Source: UBA6022 sp049295575
GTDB taxonomy: Bacteria > Patescibacteriota > Saccharimonadia > Saccharimonadales > Saccharimonadaceae
Direction of reading: 5' to 3'
Length of the DNA stretch: 64,000 nt
Assembly (NCBI GenBank): GCA_049295575.1
Contig: JBAQQX010000003.1
Span: forward strand, 1 to 64,000
Part shown: piece after piece, positions 23,238 through 31,952 of the stretch
How the letters are laid out: each line of letters opens with the position of its first letter
Position numbering within the stretch: the stretch's first letter is position 1
Program-made: the position numbers and the translations under genes
Notes under the pieces: model-generated
The model's input: the letters and a program-made list of their open reading frames with translations, nothing else
What the model was told of the DNA's origin: nothing
The model's database searches: none

Positions 23238-23795
23238 CTACTTCCCATTCTCCAAAAAGAGCCGCAACCCCTCAAGGTCTCTAATTTTCTTATATGACTC
23301 AATGTCGTCGTCCAATGATAGTTCCGCACGCGTTAGGCCACCGTATCCCTCTGGCTCGAATATCTTATCCCATCCATAGCCACCCTCACCCCGCGGATGA
23401 TCAGCAATCCTACCGTTCAGCCTACCTTCGAACATATGTAGTTGATTGCCGTCATAGTAGCCATATATCGCGCTTGCATAGGCAGATCGGTCTGAAAAAC
23501 CATCAAGCAAACGGCACATTGAGACAAGTCCATCGTGCGCCTCAACAAAGAATTTAATAAATGGACCAGGTAGACCGTCGAGCGCGCTAAAACTTAACGA
23601 CGTATCCTCAACTAGTACCGGTTGGTGTAGTATGTCGTACGCTTGGCGAACTTTATGTTCGAGAACGACACGTGGATTAGCGGATTGTATTTCATCTAAG
23701 TCTAATTTATGGTGACTAAGTTCTATGCCAAGCGTTCGTGATAGATAATCTGCCTTGTGTTGGTTGCCTGTAATAAAGACCGGCAAGTTACTCAT
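23238..23795 (-). CDS. Ham1/ITPase-family NTP pyrophosphatase
   Basis: A 185-residue Ham1-family enzyme: FITGNQHKADYLSRTLG, VLVEDTSLSFSALDGLPGPF, DHPRGEGGYGWDKIFEPEGYG and TRAELS follow the RdgB order and retain the GY(G)WDxIF block. The frame is open from 23879, but the ATG at 23795 (MSNLPVFITGN) overlaps the end of the upstream MazG-like gene (ATGAGTAA) and is the natural start. It probably removes deaminated purine nucleotides before they enter DNA. Confidence 0.88.
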   Translation of the reverse strand: MSNLPVFITGNQHKADYLSRTLGIELSHHKLDLDEIQSANPRVVLEHKVRQAYDILHQPVLVEDTSLSFSALDGLPGPFIKFFVEAHDGLVSMCRLLDGFSDRSAYASAIYGYYDGNQLHMFEGRLNGRIADHPRGEGGYGWDKIFEPEGYGGLTRAELSLDDDIESYKKIRDLEGLRLFLENGK

Positions 23796-24189
23796 GCACA
23801 ATCTCCGGGTATTTCTCTGGGCTTCGACGACAATACTGTGCCCATTCATCATCTTCGTTTGGGATAGTGACAGTGTCAATATAGCGCCCCTCGCGGAACC
23901 CTCCCTTTTTAGCTAGCTTTTTCGTCTGCGCAGCCACAATCTCTGCTTCAGAGATAGCCTCTTCAGCACTCAGATCATCAAGAATCTGCCGCACGTCCGC
24001 AATCTCCTCAATCAGTTCCTGTCGACTTACCGCTAAGGCTACTTCGTCAACCTCTTCGTGCAGCTTCTCGCTTAACTTTTTTCGTAGATTAGCGCCTGTT
24101 AACTTTTGACCTCGTACAACATGGCCGCTTTGTTCATGCCAGCCCCAAATATTATCACGAACAAGTTTTGCATACTTAAACGTCGGCAC
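23788..24189 (-). CDS. MazG-like house-cleaning NTP pyrophosphohydrolase
   Basis: A 133-residue all-alpha NTP-PPase of the MazG/HisE superfamily, closest to the COG4997 type by its N-terminus KYAKLVRDNI. Metal-binding residues appear as EEVDE near 46 and ELIEEIADV near 60. It likely hydrolyses non-canonical or damaged NTPs. Its start overlaps the end of ligA by 14 nt and its end overlaps a Ham1 gene, so three nucleotide-sanitising enzymes lie in one translated chain. Confidence 0.85.
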   Translation of the reverse strand: MPTFKYAKLVRDNIWGWHEQSGHVVRGQKLTGANLRKKLSEKLHEEVDEVALAVSRQELIEEIADVRQILDDLSAEEAISEAEIVAAQTKKLAKKGGFREGRYIDTVTIPNEDDEWAQYCRRSPEKYPEIVHE

Positions 24190-26206
24190 TTAAGAGCTCC
24201 TTGAATTGTTTTTCATTAATAACTTTCGTGCCATATTGCTCGGCTTTTTTAAGCTTGCTCGCGCCGACCTTACCGCCGGCAACGAGGTAGGTCGTATCTC
24301 TACCGACACTTGTCTGGAAGATGCCGCCAAGAGCCCGTATCGTATCGGCTGCCTCGTCACGACTCATCGTCTCGAGCGATCCAGTAACAACAAAGCTAAC
24401 ACCGAGCAGCTTTCCTGTCTTCTTTTCATAGTAGGGCCTTACGCCTAGATCTCTGAACTTATCAAGAACAGCCTCGTTGTCCTCATCGGCAAACCAGGCA
24501 ACGACACTTTCTGCCACGACTTTTCCAATACCCTCTACTGCTTCGAGCTGATCTATAGTTGCACACGCCAGTAATTCGATTGATTCAAACCTTGAAGCGA
24601 GATCAATTGCCGTCTGCGCACCTACGTGTCGAATACCAAGCCCGAGTATAAACTTCTCCAGCTTTGGTGTCTTCTTATCTTGAATTGCACCAATTAATTT
24701 ACGGGCTGATATATCCGCAAAACGATCAAGTTTCAATAAGTCCTCGACGGTCAGTCGATAAATATCAGCTATATCCTTTACAAGACCAGCATCAACAAGT
24801 GCGACGACATTTTTTTCGCCCAGTGTGTCGATATCAAGTGCCGCCTTACTTGCAAAATATTCGAGTGAACGCTTTAGAATAAGGTCGCTACTACTCCCCT
24901 TTACGCGGTACACCACATCAGCGCCCGTGCGCTCAAATTCGAGCTCAGGATACTGTTCTTTTAGTGCCTGCTCGTAATTAAATTGTTGAGAATCAACTGG
25001 GCGAAGCTCTATGACAACGCTCTCGACTTGCGGAATAATATCCCCTGCCTTGTAGATGATTACCGTATCTCCAACGCGAATATCCTTCCGTGAAATCTCA
25101 TCAGCGTTATGAAGACTCGCATGCCGCACTGTCGTACCGGCGACAACGACAGGGTCGAACACTGCCACTGGCGTGGCTGCACCGGTACGCCCGATACTAA
25201 TGACAATGTCGCGTACGACTGTTGTTGCCTTTTCGGCCGCGTACTTATAGGCAACAGCAGCCCGCGGCTGCTTACCTACGACACCAAGCTGGACGTACTG
25301 CGCACGATTATTTAGTTTCACCACGAGTCCGTCAGTATTGAATGGTAAGTCGTTACGCTTCTTGTCCCACGTATCAATAAATGACATGACGTCAGTTACT
25401 GTCTGAAAAACTGACGCCTCCTTGTTGCGACTCACGCCAACAGCACTTAGAGCTTCGTAAGCAAACATATGCGTCGGTATATCCTCTGGCGTATCGCGTA
25501 GTATGTCATAGGCGCGAAAGTGCAGTGGCCGTTCCGCAACGAGTCGTGGGTCGAGCTGACGAATCGTACCAGCGGCAAGATTGCGTGGATTGGCAAATTC
25601 GGGCTCGCCCTGTTGGCGTCGTCGCTCATTCAGTGCGTTAAACTCTCGCTTAAGCATGACTATCTCGCCGCGAACCTCAGTTCGTCCAACGAGGAGTTGC
25701 TCAAACCCTTTCTCCTTGCGAAGCCGCAAGGGAACATTCTTGATTGTTCGTACATTACTCGTTACATCTTCGCCGATAAAGCTATCGCCGCGCGTCACTG
25801 CCTGCACAAGAAGGCCGTCTTCGTAGATGAGCGCACAGGCCAGTCCATCCATTTTTAAATCTGCAAAATACTCGTGCGTTCTGCCTGGAAGTATCTTGTC
25901 CATACGCACGACCCATGCCTCAACATCGTCACGACTAAACACATCGTTTAGGCTCAGCATGCGCGTGCGATGGGCGACCTTTGAAAATCCTTCTTTTAGC
26001 TCGTTGCCAACTCGTTGCGTCGGACTGTCTGTCGTAATAAGCTCTGGGTGACGCGCTTCAATTTCTTTTAGCTCAGCAAACAAACTGTCGTAGACAGCAT
26101 CATCGACTGACGGCGCATCAAGCACATGGTACTGATAGCTATAGCTGTCAATTAATCGCCTCAGTTCATCCGCGCGCTGACTAAGCTGGTTTTGCGTCAT
26201 CATCAA
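24176..26206 (-). CDS. ligA: NAD+-dependent DNA ligase without zinc finger
   Basis: A 676-residue ligase that seals nicks using NAD+. Domain Ia (SYSYQYHVLDAPSVDDAVYD), the adenylated Lys in KMDG (118-121), the OB fold, helix-hairpin-helix region (GLGIRHVGAQTA, VEGIGKVVAESV) and the C-terminal BRCT domain (about 600-676) are all present. The four-Cys zinc finger normally between the OB and HhH domains is absent: the region from QALKEQYPELEFERTG to LKRSLEYFASKAALDI has no Cys, and only two cysteines occur in the whole protein. Three ATG codons in a row start the gene; the first is used here. Confidence 0.96.
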   Translation of the reverse strand: MMMTQNQLSQRADELRRLIDSYSYQYHVLDAPSVDDAVYDSLFAELKEIEARHPELITTDSPTQRVGNELKEGFSKVAHRTRMLSLNDVFSRDDVEAWVVRMDKILPGRTHEYFADLKMDGLACALIYEDGLLVQAVTRGDSFIGEDVTSNVRTIKNVPLRLRKEKGFEQLLVGRTEVRGEIVMLKREFNALNERRRQQGEPEFANPRNLAAGTIRQLDPRLVAERPLHFRAYDILRDTPEDIPTHMFAYEALSAVGVSRNKEASVFQTVTDVMSFIDTWDKKRNDLPFNTDGLVVKLNNRAQYVQLGVVGKQPRAAVAYKYAAEKATTVVRDIVISIGRTGAATPVAVFDPVVVAGTTVRHASLHNADEISRKDIRVGDTVIIYKAGDIIPQVESVVIELRPVDSQQFNYEQALKEQYPELEFERTGADVVYRVKGSSSDLILKRSLEYFASKAALDIDTLGEKNVVALVDAGLVKDIADIYRLTVEDLLKLDRFADISARKLIGAIQDKKTPKLEKFILGLGIRHVGAQTAIDLASRFESIELLACATIDQLEAVEGIGKVVAESVVAWFADEDNEAVLDKFRDLGVRPYYEKKTGKLLGVSFVVTGSLETMSRDEAADTIRALGGIFQTSVGRDTTYLVAGGKVGASKLKKAEQYGTKVINEKQFKELLSADV

Positions 26207-27272
26207 CCACCTTTCGATAAAATAGATACACGTAGCTCGCAGCCCAGATGACAGTTACAGAACTCATCGCGAGTAGCGCAATCGGAATGAGCGGTACTCC
26301 AGCACCTGCTTCCCATACGCTCTTAAGCCAGGTATCAAATATGATAATAGGAATCATGATAACTGCCCACACGACAACGATACCGAGTAATAACCAGAGT
26401 AATCGCAGGAGAATCCGAAGACGCCGGCCAATAACTAAATCACCCGCTGTTCGTAGCGCCCTCATAGGATACATACCCGGCAGTGTCACGATAACAAGCG
26501 CAATAATCGTGCTCGTCACCCAATAGAGCGACAAAACAGCCAGCAGGGATGCGACCGTCCAAAAGACCATAGCCGCCACGCCTCCAGACAGTAGCCCTGA
26601 ACTAACCGCTGCACTATACCCGACAAACGCTAGGCCGAGTGGCAAAAGCTGGAACAATAACACAATACAGACAAAGAAGGTTGCAACAATCGGCGCCCCG
26701 GCATTATATAGCCCATCGCGCAGGCGAACTGCATGTCCTGCTAAAATATTACGCAGCAACCATACTGTTGTCAGCCACGCCAGGAGTGCCAGAATGCTGC
26801 CATAGATCTGCTGCCCTTCGGTTGGTGTCGCGTTGGCACCGCCACTGATTGTCGCGGCGAGAAGCAACGTAGCCTTTCCGATCTCGCCAAAATCCCCCTG
26901 AGAGATATCACTCCCGGACTCTTTAAATAGATCGCTCAGCTGCATATAGGTGTCCTGAGAGGTTGTACCAACGATGAGGCCACTTAGTATCGCATAGACA
27001 AGAGCAAGCAACCCAAACAAGCGACGCTGTTTCCAGATCGTCTTAAGCACGTAATTACTAAACGCCCAGTAACCTGGCAGTTGCAGTGATCGTATATAAT
27101 CACGGCGGCGCGACAAACGAAAACTGCGGTGCGGTCGGCGTGACATGAAATCTTTACTGTGGCGATGCGCAGCTGCAGCTAGCTTCTTTACCCATGTAAC
27201 AAAATTGACAGTGCTACGGCGCTCACTTTTTTTTGATCGTTTTTCTGAAGTCTTTTTGGTCGCTATCGGCAT
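26181..27272 (-). CDS. Hypothetical multi-pass membrane protein
   Basis: A 363-residue protein with a ~75-residue Arg/Lys-rich cytoplasmic N-terminus (SEKRSKKSERRS, SFRLSRRRDYIRS) and about six transmembrane helices. No family recognised with confidence; the layout resembles glycerophosphoryl diester phosphodiesterase-type or DUF975-like membrane domains. The frame is open to 27323 inside htpX, but ATG at 27272 (MPIATKKTS) follows the htpX stop by 16 bp. Its end overlaps the ligA start by 26 nt. Confidence 0.7.
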   Translation of the reverse strand: MPIATKKTSEKRSKKSERRSTVNFVTWVKKLAAAAHRHSKDFMSRRPHRSFRLSRRRDYIRSLQLPGYWAFSNYVLKTIWKQRRLFGLLALVYAILSGLIVGTTSQDTYMQLSDLFKESGSDISQGDFGEIGKATLLLAATISGGANATPTEGQQIYGSILALLAWLTTVWLLRNILAGHAVRLRDGLYNAGAPIVATFFVCIVLLFQLLPLGLAFVGYSAAVSSGLLSGGVAAMVFWTVASLLAVLSLYWVTSTIIALVIVTLPGMYPMRALRTAGDLVIGRRLRILLRLLWLLLGIVVVWAVIMIPIIIFDTWLKSVWEAGAGVPLIPIALLAMSSVTVIWAASYVYLFYRKVVDDDAKPA

Positions 27273-27288
27273 AATGATGTTTTCGGGC

Positions 27289-28170
27289 TTAGAATTTTTC
27301 GGCGTTATTTCGTAGACGAGCAATACGCTCTTCGAGTGGCGGATGAGTACTAAAAAGCTTACTAATAAAGCCAGGTTTTAGTGGGTTATTGAAAAATAAG
27401 TGTGCACTTGCACTATTCTGTCGCTGCATCGGACGTCCATACTGCTGTAACTTTTCGAGTGCTCGCGCAAGACCTTCAGGGTGGCGTGTCGTCATCGCAC
27501 CGGTCGCATCTGCCAGGTATTCACGTTGACGACTTACTGCCATCTGCACAATCGCTGCGATGATTGGAGCTAAGACAATAACAATAATACCTATAACGAG
27601 GACAGCAGGGTTAGTATTACTATCTCGACGGTCACCACTAAAGAAGAACATATGAAGGACAATGTCAGATAATAAGCCAATCACACTGACGAGCCCAAAT
27701 GCGATCATACTTACACGAATATCATAATTTTGAACGTGGCCCATCTCATGCGCAAGGACTGCTTCAAGTTCAGTGTCGTCCATAATATCCATTAGTCCAG
27801 TTGTCGCTGCGACAATAGCATGCTTAGGATCACGACCTGTTGCAAAAGCATTCGGCGCAGGGTCATCGATAATATAGACCTTTGGCGTCGGCATGCCTGT
27901 TGTAATTGCAAGATTTTCAACCATTCGATAAAGTCGGGGGTTATCCCTCTTCTCGATTTGTTGTGCGCCCGTCATTGCGACAGCCAGTCGACTCGCCGCG
28001 AAATACTGAATAAGTGCATACACGGCAGCAACAACTAGCGTAATGTAAAAGATAGATATGTTGCCGCCATATAGATAACTAACCACCCAGGCAATAGCAC
28101 CGATAATACCAACAAACGCCGCCATCACAAGGATAGTGTTACGCTTATTAGCTGCAATAGCATTGTACAT
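27289..28170 (-). CDS. htpX: Zinc metalloprotease HtpX
   Basis: A 293-residue membrane protease of family M48. Four hydrophobic helices occur, two before and two after the catalytic HEMGH (141-145); the third zinc ligand is the Glu in REYLADATGA. The N-domain includes DDPAPNAFATGRDPKH, typical for HtpX. It takes part in quality control of membrane proteins. AGGAG precedes its ATG, and it follows lemA by 49 bp, the common lemA-htpX pair. Confidence 0.95.
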   Translation of the reverse strand: MYNAIAANKRNTILVMAAFVGIIGAIAWVVSYLYGGNISIFYITLVVAAVYALIQYFAASRLAVAMTGAQQIEKRDNPRLYRMVENLAITTGMPTPKVYIIDDPAPNAFATGRDPKHAIVAATTGLMDIMDDTELEAVLAHEMGHVQNYDIRVSMIAFGLVSVIGLLSDIVLHMFFFSGDRRDSNTNPAVLVIGIIVIVLAPIIAAIVQMAVSRQREYLADATGAMTTRHPEGLARALEKLQQYGRPMQRQNSASAHLFFNNPLKPGFISKLFSTHPPLEERIARLRNNAEKF

Positions 28171-28219
28171 ATAAAGTAGTCTCCTGGGGGTAGTTAGTAA
28201 TTAAGACGTAGTAATAGAA

Positions 28220-28777
28220 CTAGAACTGTACGTCAACAGGCTTTTCAGCAGCGGCACGATCTTCGATCTCGAAGAATTCACGCTCCTTGAAGCCGAGCAT
28301 ACCGGCAAAGATATTATTAGGGAACAATTGAATCTTTGTATTAAGGTCGCGTACACCACCGTTATAGAAACGGCGAGATGCCTGAATCTTATCTTCAGTA
28401 TCAACTAGTTCTTCTTGAAGTTGAATAAAGTTTTGATTTGCTTTGAGGTCGGGATACGCTTCGGCAACTGCGAATAGGCTTTTTAGCGCCCCTTCAAACA
28501 TGTTCTCTGCTTCAGCCGTTTCTTTCACGCCCTGTGCGTTCAACGCATTGGCACGCGCTTGGGTAACTTTTTCAAATACACCACTTTCGTGTGCAGCGTA
28601 GCCTTTTACACTGTTGACCAAATTTGGGATAAGATCCAATCGTCGTTTCAATTGAATAGTAATATCGCTCCAGGCTTCGTCTACTCGCAACTTAAGTGTG
28701 ACAAGTGCGTTATATGTCGCCCATAGAAAAATTCCTACTACAACAACGATTCCGAGAATAATCCATAGTGCTGTCAT
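28220..28777 (-). CDS. lemA: LemA family protein
   Basis: A 185-residue protein with one N-terminal transmembrane helix (WIILGIVVVVGIFLWATYN) and a helical extracytoplasmic domain. Signatures are LRVDEAWSDITIQLKRR, LIPNLVNSVKGYA and RRFYNGGVRDLNTKIQLFPNN. Its function is unknown but it is regularly paired with HtpX. It heads an eight-gene operon down to the PGPGW gene. The -10 is TGATATAAT (minus strand, hexamer 28821-28826) and AAGGGG is the ribosome site. Confidence 0.95.
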   Translation of the reverse strand: MTALWIILGIVVVVGIFLWATYNALVTLKLRVDEAWSDITIQLKRRLDLIPNLVNSVKGYAAHESGVFEKVTQARANALNAQGVKETAEAENMFEGALKSLFAVAEAYPDLKANQNFIQLQEELVDTEDKIQASRRFYNGGVRDLNTKIQLFPNNIFAGMLGFKEREFFEIEDRAAAEKPVDVQF

Positions 28778-28837
28778 TATCTGTGATACCCCTTAAAAAT
28801 GTTCGGTTTATTGTAGTTTTATTATATCATTTATGAT

Positions 28838-28866
28838 CAAAAAACTCGACGCATGCGCATCGAGTC
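28838..28866 (-). terminator. Terminator after the tRNA pair
   Basis: Minus strand ACTCGA-TGCGCATGCG-TCGAGT followed by TTTTTT, directly after tRNA-Leu(UAA). It overlaps the upstream region of lemA. Confidence 0.8.
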
Positions 28867-28877
28867 TTCATCAATTT

Positions 28878-28964
28878 TGGTGCGCAGAGCGGGACTTGAA
28901 CCCGCACGACCTTGCGGCCAAGAGATTTTAAGTCTCTCGTGTCTACCGATTCCACCATCCGCGC
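28878..28964 (-). tRNA. tRNA-Leu(UAA)
   Basis: An 87-base class II tRNA on the minus strand: acceptor GCGCGGA/TCTGCGC, anticodon loop CTTAAAA (anticodon UAA), long variable arm with the hairpin GGCCGCAAGGTC, T loop TTCAAGT, encoded CCA. Confidence 0.95.
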
Positions 28965-28975
28965 ATAGACATATC

Positions 28976-29049
28976 TGGAGGCACCTACGGGATTCGAACC
29001 CGTGTACACGGTTTTGCAGACCGTTGCCTAACCACTCGGCCAAGGCGCC
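28976..29049 (-). tRNA. tRNA-Cys(GCA)
   Basis: A 74-base cloverleaf: acceptor GGCGCCT/AGGTGCC, anticodon loop CTGCAAA (anticodon GCA), discriminator U as expected for Cys, encoded CCA. It lies 11 bp upstream of tRNA-Leu(UAA) on the same strand and is probably co-transcribed. Confidence 0.95.
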
Positions 29050-29103
29050 ATCTTGAATTATTATAACAGACAGAAGAGTGCTCATAAAAAGATACCGTAA
29101 AAC

Positions 29104-29131
29104 AATAGAGCCGATCGTAATCGGCCCTATT
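29104..29131 (-). terminator. Terminator of the coiled-coil/prepilin operon
   Basis: AATAG-GCCGAT-CGTA-ATCGGC-CTATT with one mismatch; on the minus strand it is followed by GTTTT. Confidence 0.7.
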
Positions 29132-29154
29132 ATCAATACATATACTTCTTTAGA

Positions 29155-29442
29155 CTAGAATGCTGCTGTACTAGTTTCTAGCTGCTTCGTATCGTCACCA
29201 CTCGCAACATCGGTTTGATCGAGCAGTTGCTCTGCACTCTCTAGATCTGAGTCCGAGTTAATCACAGGTGCCGCTGCCACATCGCTTACTGTCGAAGATT
29301 CTGAAGCTGACTGCCCTGTCGATTTATTTTGGAAGCTATTGTAGGCAACGTAACCAAGGAGCCCAATTACTGCTACGACAACTACGATAATCACGAGCTC
29401 TACAGCCGAAAAACCAGCTTGTCGGAAATTAGATGCTTTCAT
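29155..29442 (-). CDS. Short type IV prepilin-like protein
   Basis: A 95-residue protein with leader MKASNFRQAG and the prepilin site G/FSAVE (Glu at +5), then the helix LVIIVVVVAVIGLLGYVAY. The remaining 60 residues are Ser/Asp/Thr-rich, probably unfolded, and end TSTAAF. This lacks a pilin globular head, so it could be a pilus assembly or minor component. Its ATG overlaps the stop of the coiled-coil gene (TAATG), so the two are translated together. Confidence 0.8.
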   Translation of the reverse strand: MKASNFRQAGFSAVELVIIVVVVAVIGLLGYVAYNSFQNKSTGQSASESSTVSDVAAAPVINSDSDLESAEQLLDQTDVASGDDTKQLETSTAAF

Positions 29443-30134
29443 TATTGTCGCTCGCTTTCCGATGATGCAACACCCTGTACCGATTTCACACCAACAATCA
29501 AATTCTTTACTGAAGTTTTATATTCTTTAAGAGCTTCAATGGCCTGCGTCTGGTGATCTCTAAAACTTACCACCGAGCCCTTCGGATCATCACTACTGCA
29601 TTCGAAGCTACCACTGTGCTCGGCAATCATTGTAATTGCAGCACGTGCCGCTTCCTTCTTGGTAGAAACGTCAGCAACGAGTGCGTCATAGTTCGAAAGT
29701 ACTGTACCCTTTTTTACGTAAAATTCCTGTGTACGCTCGGCAATACGACTAAAGAGATCGAGCTGCTTCTCGCCTCGGTTAGAAATTCGCGCCATTGCAT
29801 TCGTAATAGAGGACTGATGCTTTTGGCACACTCGTAGTTTGGTATCGCTCAAGCGTGTCTTTGTTTCTTCGCGTGCCGCCTCGACTTTAGTCTTCGCCGC
29901 CTCGCGACGGTTTTCGGCTTCTTTTTTAGCGGCTTCACGACGGTCTTCAGCTTCTTTTTGAGCGGCCTCACGACGCGCTTCGGCATCCTTCTGAGTAGTC
30001 TCACGATGCTCATATTCAACCGTAGATTCCTGTTCTGCATCTGCCTCGGCATTAACCGTGAGCGGCGCAATCGCTAGCAGCGACATAACCGCAACCACCG
30101 CTAAAGTACCCTGTTTTATGTATGTTTTTTTCAT
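29442..30134 (-). CDS. Secreted coiled-coil protein
   Basis: A 230-residue exported protein. The signal peptide is MKKTYIKQGTLAVVAVMSLL... with cleavage expected after VNA. Mature residues include three near-identical 11-residue repeats of the form EAE(D/N)RREAAKK (a hendecad coiled coil) within a long charged helix, then a helical domain with two cysteines (RVCQKHQ, FECSSDD). The frame is open from 30191, but ATG at 30134 after AAAGG starts the signal peptide. It is cotranscribed with a prepilin-like gene, suggesting a joint surface role. Confidence 0.8.
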   Translation of the reverse strand: MKKTYIKQGTLAVVAVMSLLAIAPLTVNAEADAEQESTVEYEHRETTQKDAEARREAAQKEAEDRREAAKKEAENRREAAKTKVEAAREETKTRLSDTKLRVCQKHQSSITNAMARISNRGEKQLDLFSRIAERTQEFYVKKGTVLSNYDALVADVSTKKEAARAAITMIAEHSGSFECSSDDPKGSVVSFRDHQTQAIEALKEYKTSVKNLIVGVKSVQGVASSESERQ

Positions 30135-30218
30135 TGTGTGATAAACCTTTCTTAGTGATTTAAGCATAGGCTTTTTACGCACTAAAATCAATAAAAGAAT
30201 TGCATTATCTGTCTCATT

Positions 30219-31013
30219 CTATACTTTGGCTATGAGACGCGTAATCTCCTCATGCTGAGATTTGATTATTTCCGTCACATTTGGTGAGGCGGCCACGAAA
30301 TTGAGTGTCGACGGAGAGTAATCCCCGTCTTCAAACGACACAATCTCACCACCCGCCTCCTGTACAAGCAGTACACCCGGAACATTGTCGTGCATCATTG
30401 AGCCGCAGCGCAGTTTCGTAACCGCTTGGATACTGCCTTGAGCAAGCCGCGTAAACTCATAACCAGATGCGCCGAGCGGCGCATACACGCCAATTCCATA
30501 AGGCTTAAATACTGGATAGAGGTTCCGATACACGAACGAACCACTAAATACGATCGAATCATTGAGCGCAGTGTTCTTCACGTAGATGCGCTCGCCGTTT
30601 TTATACGCACCCTCACCACGAACCGCAGTATAGAGATCGTCTGTCGCAAACTGATATATCACGCTCGCAACCGTAATACCGTCGACAACAAGGCCTGCCA
30701 TATTTGTACAATAAGGTAGTCCGTGAACGAAACTCGAGGTACCATCTATAGGGTCAATAATCCAAGTTGCATCGGTCGTGCCGGCTACACCTTCGGTCTC
30801 TTCTCCATGAAAGCCAATTTCAGGATATGCCACTGCGAGCCTATTTTTTATTGCGGTTTCGACTTTTACGTCTAGTTCCGTCACGGGCGAACCATCGCCC
30901 TTGGAAATGTGTTCAATATTGCCATAGGATTGCATGAGTTCTTCCCGAAACCCCTTAAATACCTCGATCACGAGCTGCTGTGATTCACGAATTACTTCTT
31001 TGGATAGTGACAT
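30219..31013 (-). CDS. Inositol monophosphatase family protein
   Basis: A 264-residue Mg2+-dependent phosphatase of the IMPase/CysQ/FBPase superfamily. Metal ligands are in FHGEETEG and IIDPIDGTSSF, the third site in MHDNVPGVLLVQEAGG. Possible substrates include inositol phosphate, 3'-phosphoadenosine 5'-phosphate or histidinol phosphate; the sequence alone does not decide. GAGGGAG precedes the ATG. Confidence 0.9.
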   Translation of the reverse strand: MSLSKEVIRESQQLVIEVFKGFREELMQSYGNIEHISKGDGSPVTELDVKVETAIKNRLAVAYPEIGFHGEETEGVAGTTDATWIIDPIDGTSSFVHGLPYCTNMAGLVVDGITVASVIYQFATDDLYTAVRGEGAYKNGERIYVKNTALNDSIVFSGSFVYRNLYPVFKPYGIGVYAPLGASGYEFTRLAQGSIQAVTKLRCGSMMHDNVPGVLLVQEAGGEIVSFEDGDYSPSTLNFVAASPNVTEIIKSQHEEITRLIAKV

Positions 31014-31122
31014 ACTCTATACTCCCTCATAGTTAAATAATTCCGTTGACATAGCCCACAGCAAAACTGTAGCTCACTAGATTACCATATTTAATAAGAA
31101 TATTCACTACTTAAGTCAACGT

Positions 31123-31143
31123 AAAAACCTCACGTTCGCGAGG
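31123..31143 (-). terminator. Terminator of the DUF4389 gene
   Basis: Minus strand CCTCGC-GAAC-GTGAGG followed by TTTTTAC. The remaining part of 31014-31182 holds no ORF. Confidence 0.75.
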
Positions 31144-31182
31144 CTCTTACAGATTAGAGTTACTGTCAGTATATCTAGCTAG

Positions 31183-31827
31183 CTACTTCTTCAAACTAAA
31201 CGGTGGGTATTGATCAGTTGTTAGCAAAAAAGCATACGCCGTAACTCGTAAGTCCCACCTACCGACGCCAACGACATAGTCAAATAGACTTTTTGGATAA
31301 CGTCCTGTAAACAAAATTGCAAACCATGCAATGATAGTTGCGACTACTGCGCCGATCGTCAATACGATGAGCACAACGTAATGCGGAATAGCAAGGAGCC
31401 ATTTAATTAAAGGAAGCCATCGATTGAGATCCTTTTTTACATCTGGATATTTCACATCAAGGTGAACCGATTGGCTTTCGACCGTTGATGGGTAGTGATC
31501 AGTTAGTAAAAACAAATACGCCGCGACCCTGGTTGAAAATCGGTTCAGTTCCAAATTGAAATCGAACCACCAGCGCGGATAACGCTGTCGGAACAAAATC
31601 ATTAAAGCCGTCGCGGCGAATAGCCCAGCGACAATACCGCCACTACTTTGGCCGATATCGCGACCAGCTTCGTTCATGTACTCTCCGCTACCAGTTGCAG
31701 TAAGTAGCGCCAAGACGACTACTATTGGTACCGCTAAAATTACGCGGAACAATGTCGTCCATCGGTTGAGTTTGCCTGGATAATCGATACGTAGACTGGC
31801 TGGATAAGCCTTAGTTTTTAGTGTCAT
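31183..31827 (-). CDS. DUF4389 membrane protein
   Basis: A 214-residue protein of the DUF4389 family: two similar halves, each with RWTTLFRVILAVP / RWLPLIKWLLAIPH-type helices, the RYPRWWFDFN / RYPKSLFDYV loop and the RVAAYLFLLTDHYP / RVTAYAFLLTTDQYPPF block. Each half has two transmembrane helices. Function unknown. The frame is open to 31860, but AAAGGAGA sits 8 nt before the ATG at 31827 (MTLKTKAYPAS). Confidence 0.88.
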   Translation of the reverse strand: MTLKTKAYPASLRIDYPGKLNRWTTLFRVILAVPIVVVLALLTATGSGEYMNEAGRDIGQSSGGIVAGLFAATALMILFRQRYPRWWFDFNLELNRFSTRVAAYLFLLTDHYPSTVESQSVHLDVKYPDVKKDLNRWLPLIKWLLAIPHYVVLIVLTIGAVVATIIAWFAILFTGRYPKSLFDYVVGVGRWDLRVTAYAFLLTTDQYPPFSLKK

Positions 31828-31952
31828 ACTCGTTGTCTCCTTTATTAGCGGCTGTTTCATTCATTGTATACCTAAATGCCTATTCTCATTACAATTAGAT
31901 ACTGACAAATTAACCCAAATTACCCGTAACTTTCAAATGATATACTAAGCTT

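Noticed and set aside
29880..30030. Short tandem DNA repeats of about 33 bp
   Set aside because: Considered as a CRISPR or satellite. The repeats encode the 11-residue coiled-coil units of the secreted protein and have no spacers.
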